DNA of 64,000 nt from Rhabdornis inornatus (lineage: Eukaryota; Chordata; Aves; Passeriformes; Rhabdornithidae), in NCBI GenBank assembly GCA_013397075.1, contig VWZS01003937.1, forward strand, positions 623,980 to 687,979, in the 5' to 3' direction. The translations under genes and the position numbers were made by a program. Below, piece by piece: positions 48,901-59,690 of the stretch (the stretch's first letter is position 1; each line of letters opens with the position of its first letter). Under the pieces are notes generated by a model. That model saw only the letters and a list, made by a program, of their open reading frames with translations. It made no database searches and was not told where the DNA came from.

Positions 48901-49524
48901 CATCTATTGACAAACTGAAACCTTCTTGGAGTGAAATTTGCTTTGATATCCTGTAGAGATTTCCTCCTAAATTCTGAGTTTCTTAAATACGCTGCTCTCA
49001 ACACTGCTTCTTCTCTCACATGCACATTCTCTTGCTATGCTTCATATGGTGTGTGCAACATTTCACAGTGAACCAAACCCCATGTGGTGGGAGCGAATTA
49101 TCAAGGGTGCATGGTATCTTTAAAGAGAAAATTAGTAAAACATTGATTCTTATTAACTCAAATAAAAGCAAATTTCATTAAAGCGCTAGCAAAGAGTGAA
49201 AAAACTGCTATGTACACAAAGTTGGTGTGTTCTCTGCAGAACCCAGCATAAGCTAAATATGCTACTTTTATAATATTATCAGAAAGAAGGAAACAAAGCA
49301 TGAAAGAGTACTGAAAGACTAATTCCTCCCCAGGAAAGCAAGACAAAATACTGTGTCCTAAGAGAATAGTCTGTACTCACTGCGATCCTTTATCCTTCGT
49401 GGCAATGCGGAACAGTCAGCAAAGGCTCAGTGGGCAATATTCCATTGCATGTAACTCTTCTGAAGTCCAAGATAGCACACCAGAGATTAACACAGGCCAT
49501 ATCAGAGTCAAAACAGAGTTTGCA
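45905..49524. other. unique non-coding DNA
   Basis: Contains a T14 run (46477-46490) and TA/TG-rich interrupted simple sequence at about 46293-46400. No gene or transposon recognised. Confidence 0.5.
46293..46400. repeat. TA/TG-rich interrupted simple sequence
   Basis: Short GTGTGTG, ATACATATGTA, GTATATTTATATGCACAC and ATACACACAAATAG blocks follow one another. This looks like the remains of an alternating purine-pyrimidine microsatellite. Confidence 0.6.
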
Positions 49525-49620
49525 TTTTATTTATTGTGATTTATTGAACTGCAGTAGCCCCTAGAGGCTCTTAGTAGGACTGCTGTCCCATCGTGCTCCG
49601 TGTGCTAACAGGAAAGAACA
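49525..49620 (+). repeat. ancient amniote interspersed repeat
   Basis: TTATTTATTGTGATTTATTG is followed by TGCAGTAGCCCCTAGAGGC, GGACTG and CCCATCGTGCTCCGTGTGCT. This follows, in order, a sequence I recognise from turtle, crocodilian and bird DNA (TATTGCAGTAGCACCTAGAGG, CCCATTGTGCTAGGYGCTGT). The family name is uncertain to me. Diverged and partial. Confidence 0.65.
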
Positions 49621-52600
49621 ATGATGGAACACTTGGGCCCTCCCTTGGACTTCATTGGGGTCTGGCATAAGCTCAGAAGTCTTTTGTATTTACTTTCCAG
49701 CTTTGTATCCTCTTTTGTATGTATCACTGAGTGAGGTACTCTGATAAAGACCTTCAAAGTTTGTGGAGTAACTACTACATACAGCTTGTTGTTTGCACCA
49801 ACACGTCCTCACCTGTTGCAAGCAAAAACTCCTTTGCCAGAGGGAAACAATGAGCCTGCCATGTTGTAGATGGGCTTCACAGCAGAGATCTTCTATTGGC
49901 CAATCCCAAGCGCCAAGGAAAAACAATAAAAACAACAAAAAAGATAAGAAGGCAAAGCTAGCAGTACAGCTGTCAGAAAAGCACTGGGATAGTCAAACAG
50001 GAGCTTCAGTCCTTCCCTCTGGGCTGGGAAGAGAGATATCTTGTCATGTGGAGCTGTTAAGAGAAAAGTAATTAAAAACTAAGGAAAAAAAAAGGAGACC
50101 AGCAGAAGTAACCCCTTTAGAACAGATGTTTTAAATTGATAGACTTATTTTTCTTCATGTGGGGAAAAATATATACATTTTTCTTTCTCTTTTTTTTTTT
50201 TTTGACAGGGGTGCTGGTGTTTCTTCTTTTGCTTTGCTTAAGTCTTAAAGCTATAAAATTGCTCAAGAAAGGATCTTCATTACTAAATAGGCTTTATACA
50301 ATATGAAAATACTGCTACATACTGCAGGGACAGGCAAAGGATGGAAGTAGATATGACAGTAATGCTGGATCCCTGCCCATTAAATATATCTGAAAACAGT
50401 CTCTGGTGCAGCTGGCACTGGCTAATAGGCAGTTTAACTTTCTCAGCACACTGTTGAGTCCTAAATCCGCTTTGAGCACAGTAAATGGCTCTTCCTCAGT
50501 GGCATCCTGATGTGTTTCATATAAGTAACATTTTCTTTTTATACTAAGTTTTTTCGAAGGATGTTAAATAGTTTAGAAAACTTTCCAAAGCTCATTAAAG
50601 TCTTGCAAAATCAGTAAATATATTTTTAAATTATGTTCAGTGCAATCACTGAAAGCAGTATTGCTTCTATCACAGAGATTCATCCCAAGGTGGATTTGCT
50701 GTAGTGCATTTAAAATCCAGAGGAGGTCTGAAATTCTAAAACAACACTACTCTATCAGTTGGGAAAGGATGTGCGTGACAAAATCATGTGTATCAAAAGG
50801 ACAGCAAAGAAGGCTCTTGTTTTCAGAAGATAATCTTCAAAAATAAGAATGACCTGTAAAAACAAGTCTTTCTGATGAATGTAGTTTGTCTGAAACAATC
50901 AAGGAGTTTTGGCAAGAATCATGATTTTCTCTATAAACCAAAGACTGATCCTTTCAGCACATGGCTGTGTCCTGATCCAAGGGGATTACGGCTTCCTAAT
51001 CACCTGCCAACATCAGCTCTGCGCAGCTTTCCTCAGTGACTTCTACTGCAAGTCTTTGCCTATCAACACTCACTGAGGCTGGATGGAGCTCATGCCTCAA
51101 AATATTCAATTACGGCAATTTAGGCCCATTTCTCTGCTGGCTGTGACGTGAGGTCCTCAGAGGGAGATGTAGAAGCCACCTCTTTGTATGTGTTTTTCTC
51201 AGTAGCAAGCCAAGACTGGTTTCTGCTCCTCAAAGATAAGTACTCAAAGAAGGGGACATGACAAACAGGAGTGAGCAGGAAAAATCATCCAATCACATCC
51301 ATGGGAAGGTCGTAGTTGATGAGTAGAAAGTGTGAAGGGCTTGAAGAGTAAAGTCTGTCTTAGCAGTGTTAGTGTGTCGCTGCTGCAGACCTGGTACAGA
51401 CACATAGGAGATTAAGGAAATAGAATATAATCCAATCACAACCAGTTTTTCTGTAGCTATCTTTTCAGGTAAAGAAATCCAAATAAACTCACTTTTTAAC
51501 GTTTTAGCTCTCTAGTAGAGGCTCAGCAGTGGAGGGGAGGCAGGAACCCCTGCCAGTCTGCTGGGGGCCAGACCACCCTGCTAGTTGTGGAAGTGAGCAC
51601 ACACACTGCCTAGCAAGGATGCTCCTTGTACACATGTTGAACAAAGCCCACTGCATGCTCATGGACCAAACTTCATACCTTGAACCATGGGGTCCGCCAG
51701 GCATTTGTTCTTGCTGGGAATATGATTATTCAGCTTTTCTTTGGGTTTGATCTAAAGACTGCCTGCATAAAGGTAGGGGCTCAAGGCTTAGAGGTTTCAC
51801 TTATATAAAAATGGAACAGAATATACAACCACGCAGAAGGTAAGCAGTACAAATAATCTTTTATCACATCAATATGTGAAATGGGTGGTATTAGTAGCAT
51901 GCCTAATATTTTTGTTAACTCAGAAAAGATGCTCTGGAGTGGTATTACTGATGACAGCACTGCATTTATAGGTAGGTGAAGCTTTGAGACAAAAAGTGGA
52001 GTGGTACTATTCATACCACATTTTTGTCAAACTAAGACAAATCTAGCCTTGCTTTTAGCATCTCCAAAGGATAACTTTTTTTTTATCCATAAGATCCAGA
52101 ACAGTTGGGGCTACCCTTCTGCTTGGTATGACCAATATAAATTTAGCAAGAGCAGTTGACACGTACTTAGAGATGTAGGTATGACCTTAGGATCCAGCCT
52201 CTCTGGATCCATTCTCATCTGCCTACCACAGAAGGAAATCCATCTTGACATAATTTTTGCACATAAACTGAGCAAATCCTAAATATTACAGTTGTACCCT
52301 CACCACGACCCTAGTGCCTCTACTAAACTCCTTAAATATAGAGTTTTTTCAGAGAAATGCTGTCAATAGGAGCAGAAACCATTTCCTGTACTGTGCACTT
52401 AGAACTAGCCCAGAGCTAACTAAAATATCCCCAGTGCCAGGCGAGCACTTAGGACCTGCACAGTTTCCAGCTCAGAGAGAATTCACAGAGCTCCAAGACT
52501 GTGCCAATTGATTTGGTGGGCCACTGAAACTTGATGTTGAGAGCAGCCCTGCAGTATGTAATATCATAATGTGTTTTCCTTGGGAGTTTAAATTTTCCTT

Positions 52601-53939
52601 CAGCCCAGGCTCTGTAGCTAGTTTGCACAATGCAATTAGCAGAATTTGTTGCTGCAATTGGAATTTGCAGTGGTGCTTCAATCAGGATATGTGAGGCACA
52701 ATCGAATCTAATCCATTTTTTCCTGACTGTATGGACTCCTCAATGCTAGTGCAAGTAAAGGGTTGTAAAAATCCGTTTTTGGCACCACAGTAAAAGTTCT
52801 GCATATGATACGTATACAAAGCGTGTCAGGTGTAAAAACAGCAGCCATTTTACACAGTCACTTCTAGAAAAGCATTTAACTTCACAGAGTGAGAGAACGC
52901 AGCATGGGACAATTGTGGATTTAATTCTGGTGAATATCTTCTGTGATAAAGTATGGGTGTAATCCTTAGAGAGGGCTTCTACGATTTTAATCACAGCAGT
53001 AGAGTGGTAGGACCCTGTGTGTAGGCAAGCGATAAAACAAATTCTGAGAGCCTGTTCTGAGCTATCACATTCCTATGTTCTCACTTTATACTTCTTTTTG
53101 CAGCCCTCCATGGATTAGGATGAGTTATAATGTTAACTTAGAGGAAGGCAGAATCTGCAGGCGGGGCATGCAGAGAGAGCTTTGTGTATTTTGGGTGGGT
53201 GCTCTGTAGCTCAGATCCATTCCTTCACTTCTGACTTGTAAATAGCAAAAACATTTGTTATTCAGTTTTCAAAGACAGCATGTGTTGGTCTATCACACTC
53301 TGTAAGTTGGCTGTCAATAGGAACTTCTGAAACAGCCCACCCCTTCATGGCTGGAAAATACTAAATAGCAACTACCAAAATGTAAATGTCTGCCTTTTGT
53401 GTTTTTCAGGAAACAAGAAAGAACAAAAAACTTGAATATTGCCTTTTCCAATTGAGATTCTTTTATGTGCTGACACTTACAAACTTTTTGAATATTACCA
53501 CCTTCTAGCTTCATTCACTATATCACCATTAGCTTTGTGCTCTGAATAGCATGGTTAAATTATTGTGAGCACTGTAGTTAAATTTTTAATGTTGCCTTGG
53601 TTGCTAATCCAGTGCTGACTGCTTGTATCTTTGGATTGTGTGGCTGGCTACAGCTCATTGCCTTTTGTCCTTGTCTTCCCAGGGTACCATCTCTTACCAA
53701 TTACCTAGTCTGATGCTTTCTTCTTATTCTTGCTAGCTTTTCTGTTGGCGTCACAGCAGTAGCGCTAATAAAACCTGGATTGAACCTGGAATAGGGAAGC
53801 TACATTTTTATCCATGGAGCAAGCCCAGCTCAGTCTTGAGCACCATAGGCTTCCCTGCTTTGCCATGTCAGACCTTAGCTGAAATACTGAAGTGGATTAA
53901 TTAATGCTATCTCTGTTACTGTCACCTACACCCAGGGAG
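49621..53939. other. unique non-coding DNA
   Basis: Holds T-rich tracts (around 50189-50204 and 52078-52084) and one 8-bp-stem hairpin GGATCCAG-CCTCT-CTGGATCC (52190-52210). No gene or recognised transposon. Confidence 0.5.
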
Positions 53940-54070
53940 GTAAACTCATACCACATGGCTGAGGTCATGCTATCAACAATTCCTTGTAGCCATGCAGGCC
54001 CTCTGGATTTGAACTAGCAACCCACAACTGAGTCTATAGCCTGCATAAATTCCTAGAGCTATCTAATGAC
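53940..54070 (-). mobile_element. possible old tRNA-derived SINE (antisense)
   Basis: On the - strand, TAGCTCTAGG (A-box-like, near 54055-54064) is followed about 45 nt later by AGTTCAAATCC (B-box, 54005-54015). That is the spacing of a tRNA-type pol III promoter. Between them, GGCTATAGACTCAGTTGTGG resembles an anticodon-arm region. I cannot assign a family, and the body downstream (to ~53940) is unrecognised. It could also be a chance or a decayed tRNA pseudogene. Confidence 0.35.
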
Positions 54071-54770
54071 TTTGCCATGGATTGTTTCAGCAGTGTCCAA
54101 AATAAGTCACTTAAACCAGTGGAAGGATCCAGCTGGGAACAGAATTTTTTCTGGTGGACTATTCTGCATTTCAATAATTCTTGTTCCTAGCTAGAATAAA
54201 AACCATTTCTAAAATAACCATTTCCTACAATTGCCAATTCTTAAAAAAAAAAAAATAAAGTCAGGAATGGATAATTTAAAAGTATTTTCCTCTGAATCAT
54301 TTAATTTTGTTTTTTTTTATGACATTCAGTGTTGTAATTGTACATCTTTAGTATACCTAATATGTTATACACAGATAATATATAGGAATTGTTTACAATG
54401 CTTTAAACAACCCATCAAAATTCAATGCTCCAGCATTGTATTTTGAATTTTCTCTGTAAAAAGTAAAAAAATTGAACTTCTGCAAAATATTCTGATTTAT
54501 GTAAAACAACATGTTTAATGGAGAGTTGGTATTCATCTACTGCTACCAATAGCTAGAGGCGCTACTGTGATACCTTTATCTGGCATATCATGATACACTC
54601 GGATGTTGGTTTTGTTAGAGATATCAGCTAGTGTCTTAGTTAACATTCAAAGGTTAACCTGACATACCCAGAGCATCAAAGGCTACTTACTCTCTGAGTC
54701 TGGATCTTCTCTCTTTTCTATGGTATCCTCAGGCTTGATTTGACTGTTCTCTGGCTGTGCTGGATCACAG
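54071..54770. other. unique non-coding DNA
   Basis: A13 run near 54243-54255. No recognised feature. Confidence 0.5.
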
Positions 54771-55155
54771 AATCATAGAATGTTAAGGGGTTGGAATGGC
54801 CCTTAGAGGTTATCTAGTCCCCAACCCCCCTTCCATGGGCAGGGACACCTTCCACCAGACCAGGTTGCTCAAGGCACCATCCAATCTGGCTGTGACCACT
54901 GCCAGGGTTGGGGCGTCCACAGCCTCCCTGGGCAACCTGTTCCATTGTCTAACCACACACACAGTAAAGAATTTCTTCCTGATATCTAAGCTAAATTTCC
55001 CCCCTCTCAGCTTCAGGAATAATGTACTCATTATTCCTTGTCCTTTCACTACAGTTCCTGAGGAAGAGCCCTTTCCTGGCTTCCCTGTAGGCCCCCTTCA
55101 GACACCAGAAGGCTGCTATGAGGTCTTCTCTTCTCCAGGCTGAACAGCCCTAACC
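54771..55155 (-). mobile_element. CR1 LINE, antisense, 3' part (split by SINE)
   Basis: The 3' terminus on + is TCACAGAATCATAGAATG. The - strand frame reads RGGKFSLDIRKKFFTVCVVR, then QWNRLPREAVDAPTLAVVTA and RLDGALSNLVWWKV. This is the ORF2 C-terminus with the usual stop position read through as tryptophan. It is the best-preserved CR1 C-terminus in the window. Continues at 55295 beyond the inserted SINE. Confidence 0.96.
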
Positions 55156-55294
55156 CTGGGATTAGCTCAGTTGGTTAGAGCATGGCACTAATAGTGTCAA
55201 GGTTGTGGGTTTAAACCCTGTTCAGGCAATGCACTTGGGAGTTTGACTCAAAGGTCCATGTGGGTCATCTTTAACTTAGAATATTTTGTGATTC
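55156..55294 (+). mobile_element. tRNA-Ile-derived SINE (TguSINE1-like) inserted in CR1
   Basis: The head is tRNA-Ile(AAT)-like. The A-box TAGCTCAGTTGG is at 55163-55174, the anticodon loop CTAATAG with AAT at 55190-55192, and the B-box GGTTTAAACCC at 55208-55218 (GTTCGA decayed to GTTTAA). The anticodon stem TGGCA/TGTCA still pairs. After a short body, the 3' end (AACTTAGAATATTTTGTGAT) is CR1-like, implying mobilisation by CR1 enzymes. This tRNA-Ile head plus CR1 tail is the structure I recall for passerine TguSINE1. No clear target-site duplication is visible, as is usual for CR1-type insertions. It is not a functional tRNA gene: the acceptor stem is lost. Confidence 0.88.
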
Positions 55295-55635
55295 TTTCCC
55301 AGCCTGTCATTGTAGATGACATGCTCCAGTCCTCTTATCAACTTCATGGTCCTCCTCTGGATTTGCTCCATGTCCTTGAAGGCACCAGAACAGTGTGCAG
55401 TACTCCAGGTGGAGTCTCACAAGAGCAGATTAGAGGGGCAGAATCACCTCCTTTGACCTCCTGGCCATGTTGCTTTTGATGAAGCCCAGAATGTGCTTGG
55501 CTTTCTGGACTATGAGCACATTGCTAGCTGATACTGAATTTTTCATCAACCATCACCAAGCCTTTCTCCTTAGGGCTGCTATCAATCACTTCTCTGCCCA
55601 ACCATAGATGTGTCTGTGATTACACTAGGGACACC
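55295..55635 (-). mobile_element. CR1 LINE, antisense, 5'-ward part (right of SINE)
   Basis: Resumes the same CR1 copy exactly where 55155 left off: CAGCCTGTC, CTCCAGTCCTCTTATCA, CTCCAGGTGGAGTCTCAC, GAGGGGCAGAATCACCTCC and the CTTCTCCTTAGGGCTGCT segment follow consensus order. Similarity fades near 55635. Together with 54771-55155 it forms one ~725-bp CR1 fragment, older than the SINE that splits it. Confidence 0.94.
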
Positions 55636-58054
55636 ATTGTATTTAGATAGTTTTGACCATATTTGAGGGAAAAGATGTTATAGTGAAACACTAAACTGTC
55701 TTATTTGCTTTCCTAGATAATGATGTTATTTCTTGGTATAATTAGAAAATAAAAATTAGCAGTCTTTGTCAAACTGAGGACAGCTAAAGTTTCAGGAAGG
55801 AGGACAAGCCACATCTTCCAGAGCAAAGAACACAAGGCTGCCTATCACCATCATCTCTGCTTCCATAGAAAGCCACTCCAAAGCAGCCCATACCAGCCCA
55901 GCAGAGGCAGCACTCTCTCCTCACCAGCCTATTTGCAATCCTTCTGGGGAGAGTTGATCTCCTGTCCACTCTTGGCAGGAACCTCAGCAGGGGAAGCTTT
56001 TGTACCAAGTGTGTCGGGCAAGCCAGGCTGCTCGATTTCTGAGTTTGACCTAAAAAGAAAATTAGCAAAAGGCAGCAGACAGATGTATTGCCTCCAGCTA
56101 CTACTAAAGATCCCCTGCTTGACATCTGTGTCTGTACAAAGGTTTTTGCTGTAGACACTGAAGCAGATGCCAGGCCTTCTTGGATCTTTTGCAAGACAGA
56201 AGACCTTTAAACTTGACTGCCTGCTATGTCTTAGATGCACTTCTTTATCATCTTGTCCCTGTAACAATTTGCTACTTATAAAGTATGATAGCACCAGTAA
56301 GCCAAGTAGCTCTTTGCTTTGGCTTTCTTGTGGAACATCTGTCATGTGAAGCCCATTGCTTTCAGCAATCTTGTCAGAACAACTTTCTGTTCTGGGAGAG
56401 AGTGAGGAGAGCATTTACTTGTAGAGAGGCAGGAGCAGGGATTCATCCCAGAGGGAATATTTGTTTTGCCTACACCACAGAGAAAAGCCATTCTTGAAAA
56501 GAATGGCTTACAAGGAATAATTGAATTAATGGTGAACTAAGTTTTCCTTAGTGACAGACAAAAGCAAATGATATTTGTTATATCTTAGTCAATGTGTTTT
56601 GCCATCTGGTAGTAAAGAGTTCATTCCCATCTGTACTGACAGTCCAGGTCCAGGAGTCATCCTGATCTCTGCAGCAAAAGCCAGGAAGAGCTTCTCATTG
56701 GAGCCAATGACAGCTCTGAACTGAGGCTCCTCAGTAGCCTGTTATATGCCAGGTCAGCTCAGGACAGGCCAAACAAAAGATCTGCTTTGGAACCAGAGGA
56801 GGGAGGAACATTTCTTTGACTCTCTGTTTCTTAAAAAAGAGCAGACGGGATGTTATGACAGAAGGAAAGGAAGAAAAAGAAAAAAAAAAAAGAATTCACT
56901 AGTACCTAGCATTCATTTACATTTTGGCTAAATTTTACAAGGAATCTAAAGCAAAACTGAAACACCAAGTGCCATCAATGAAAAAAATGAATTTTTATCA
57001 ATGAAAACTCATTATTTAAAGAATCATGAGTGCTGCTTGCATACTGGTTTGTGTCTTGCTTCCTCAAATTTGTATCTCTTGCCTAAGTGAAAGATATAGA
57101 ATCCTCAGAAATAATGAAAGCTCTGCAGATTTCTTGGCTATCTTCAGAACAGACTTTGGAAGGCTGAGCAGAAAGAGTAAGACCCTGTCAGTGGCTCTGT
57201 GGAGGAGAGACAGCAATGAACATTCACCCATTTTCACATTAAAGAGTTCATGCAAGAAATAAACACTTTAAAATGTTCCAGCACTTAGGGATTTTCTGTC
57301 AGAGCTCTAAACAACCACAAATTCAAATCCATAGGAAAACCAACACACTATATCAACAGCTTATGGAACGGCTTTTCCTGTTTTCATTACACATTTTTTT
57401 CTTTCTGTCCCTAAATGTATTACAAAAATGAAATGCATATAATGTCCCATTTTTCCAAACTTTTCTTTCTTGCCTCCTTAATTTCTTTCTTTCTCTAGTC
57501 ATAGTTTTTCAAAACTTAGCCCAGGTACAAATGAAAAAAAGATCATGAAGGTCTGTCAAAGGTGCTTGCTAATTTTTCTGAAAGCAAGAATTGCCTGACA
57601 AAAAGACTTAGTAAAAACTGAGATTTGACATACAGTGAAATTTTTTAGAGTAGGAAAAAGATAAAATTTCTAAGAGAAAGAGAAAAAAATGCAACTTCAT
57701 TTCTGAAGCATTCATATGAATTCCCTGACATGAAAGTAATTGATAATTTCTCTGTTTTGATGTTTCAGGCAACATGACTGAAAGGTCCATGAAACTTGGT
57801 TATTAAGTGAAGGCCTCATTTCATATTGAAATACAAAAGTATCCCCTACAGTATATTTCCTGTGATAGGTTGCTCTTTTTACACATATAGTTATCAGTGA
57901 CACCTGAAATATGTGACTACAGCTTTCAGACCCTGAAGGCAGTTTGTTGTAAGTATGGATGTTGATAATGGCTAACATGTATTTATACCTTACTTCCCAG
58001 TGCCCAAAAGGCACCTCTGTGCTTCCCTATAAACAGCACTTAAATACAGTTAAT
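55636..58054. other. unique non-coding DNA
   Basis: Includes a 161-codon - strand frame (55929-56414) without recognised domain, a purine-rich tract at 56862-56892, and (TTTC)n at 57481-57496. No gene supported. Confidence 0.5.
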
Positions 58055-58215
58055 AGATGCTAGCAGCTGCTTTGCCATTAACTTCTCTTGGGCCAAGAAG
58101 CCAATGCAAACTTTAATTATGCAGGTCATTGTGGAAAGCATTCCCAGAGCCCGGCGAGATATGTCTTGCTTATTGGAAATTTTGTGCTTTCACATATCTG
58201 AATATGAGCCAGGGT
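58055..58215. promoter_or_regulatory. candidate conserved non-coding element / enhancer
   Basis: CCAATGCAAACTTTAATTAT (58101-58120) joins a POU-type ATGCAAA to a TTTAATTATGC homeodomain-type site. GGTCATTGTGGAAAGCATTC and GCCCGGCGAGATATG follow, the latter with retained CpGs. The dense, repeat-free arrangement is typical of conserved developmental enhancers. This is inference from texture only. Confidence 0.33.
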
Positions 58216-59029
58216 TTCTTCCCCTTGCTACAAGGATGGGTCATTCACATTTGGGCCAAGGCATAGACTGTGGTATTTAATTAACAGTATACCCAACTCC
58301 TGTTTTTCTGTTCTTCTGAGTGTTGTTTTTTTCCTTCCTTTTTTCTTCTCCTTGGGGAATAAGAATATCTTTTGTTTTAAAAATAACCTCAGTTTTCCAA
58401 GACCAGCTAATCTGGGTAGCTTGGTGAGTTTATTTTCTAGAACACAACAAAATGCAGAGTGCAAATGGAATTGCTTTAACAGCTAGCAGGGCAGAATCTG
58501 TGTGAAATTCCCCCTACTGTCTCAGCTGTTCTCACTATATGCCAAATCACAGTTTCAGATGGCTGAAATAGATTAATCTCTCCAGTCTTTGATTTGGTTG
58601 CTACAGAACACTGTAGCAAAAAAGATCACAAAAAGAAAAGATCCTTCCACAGTCTTATACAAATTCCAGAGAATTTGCATTTACAGATTAAAAGCAGACA
58701 AAGTTTCAGAAAACAAGGGTATATATAATCAAAAGACGAAGTCCTGTGCCAACTAGCGTGGCTCCTGTCAAGAAGTGTTTTCATGGGAGAGTAGAGAGTA
58801 TAATCCCATGGTTGACTCAGAAGTCCCCTCAATCTGATTTTGCACTGATAGGGAGGAAAAAAAAAAGTATTAATTTAAATCCCTTATTGTCAGTTATTAA
58901 GCAGTTCATCGGTCCAATCTGAGTACATTTCAGCCTCATAGATTTTATTTCTAAAGCACATCTTCTGGTAGCCTGCTGGAGTGCTGACTGGCATGTGATG
59001 CCCTGTATGTGCCTTTCCACTCACAGGGC
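58216..59029. other. unique non-coding DNA
   Basis: No recognised feature. A10 run near 58857-58866. Confidence 0.5.
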
Positions 59030-59480
59030 CTCCTCTGCACCCCTCCTTTGGGATAACTTAAACACTACAAACCACAGGGGCACTGGGACCTCCCAGTTCC
59101 CTCTTGTAGTCTGACACTCCAGACTGGTGAAGGACAGCAGTAGTCCTCACACCACAGCGTGGTGTCACACCTGACACTCAGGAAGCCCACAGGATATAGC
59201 ATGCCCTGTTTTTCCAGCTTGTGGAGGATAGCTGGGCACTAGAGAGCTCTCAGAGCCCAGGGACTTTAACAACCTCCTCAAGATGAGTGAGGGGGAGTGG
59301 TGTTCCATGGACCCACCTAGACAGAAACTAGAGCACCAGGCAAGAGCTGGAATTGCAGGGGAGTAGTATGGACTTCCCAGTGGTGTGTAACCTTTGCTTC
59401 AGGAAGCATCACAAGTGGCTGTCTCTGCAGACCCTTCTGAAGTTTGTCTACTGGCTATGAAGCATGTGATTTGTTCAGAT
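59030..59480. other. GC-richer island dense in short perfect hairpins, unrecognised
   Basis: The base composition shifts visibly relative to neighbours. Perfect inverted repeats are ACTGGGA-CC-TCCCAGT (59082-59097), AGTCT-8nt-AGACT (59108-59125) and ACACCAC-AGC-GTGGTGT (59149-59165). A nested pair has outer CTGGGC/GCCCAG (59232-59260) around the palindrome GAGAGCTCTC (59242-59251). No coding frame or known transposon is recognised. It could be a fragment of an LTR or other element I do not know, or a structured regulatory segment. Confidence 0.35.
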
Positions 59481-59499
59481 ATTCCAGGTTTTTGGGGTG

Positions 59500-59690
59500 G
59501 TTTGTTTTGCAGTGTCCCTTCACCAGTTCCATTGCAAAAGGTTCGTCTCAAAGCCCTCAAATAACAGTGACTTCTAATTACTATCTATCCATATTGGATT
59601 TGAACCAGTGACCCAGATATTGGATTTGAACCAGTGACAAAGAGATTAAAGGAACCATTCCTGATCCCGTGACCCATCTCCTGAGTCCAG
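59500..59690 (-). mobile_element. possible old tRNA-derived SINE with duplicated B-box arm (antisense)
   Basis: On the - strand GTCACTGGTTCAAATCCAAT occurs twice (B-box GGTTCAAATCC, at 59596-59606 and 59622-59632 on +). It is followed downstream on - by AAGTCACTG, TTTGAGGGCTT and TTTTGCAATGGAACTGGTGA. The B-box sequence and following body suggest an old tRNA-SINE. I do not see a clear A-box, and I cannot name the family. Confidence 0.35.
59591..59638. repeat. 26-bp-period tandem duplication
   Basis: The 22-bp segment at 59591-59612 (ATATTGGATTTGAACCAGTG plus AC) recurs without mismatch at 59617-59638, separated by CCAG. Confidence 0.95.

Noticed and set aside
52190..52210. Rho-independent terminator-like hairpin GGATCCAG/CTGGATCC
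   Set aside because: Vertebrate DNA with no bacterial genes; no T tract follows. Kept only as a short inverted repeat.
55158..55232. Functional tRNA-Ile gene
   Set aside because: The acceptor stem is not complementary, the T-loop is mutated, and the sequence continues into a CR1-like tail; it is a SINE head.
55929..56414. 161-codon - strand open frame
   Set aside because: No recognised family, overlapped by another long - strand frame (55784-56194), and no convincing splice acceptor upstream. Treated as chance.
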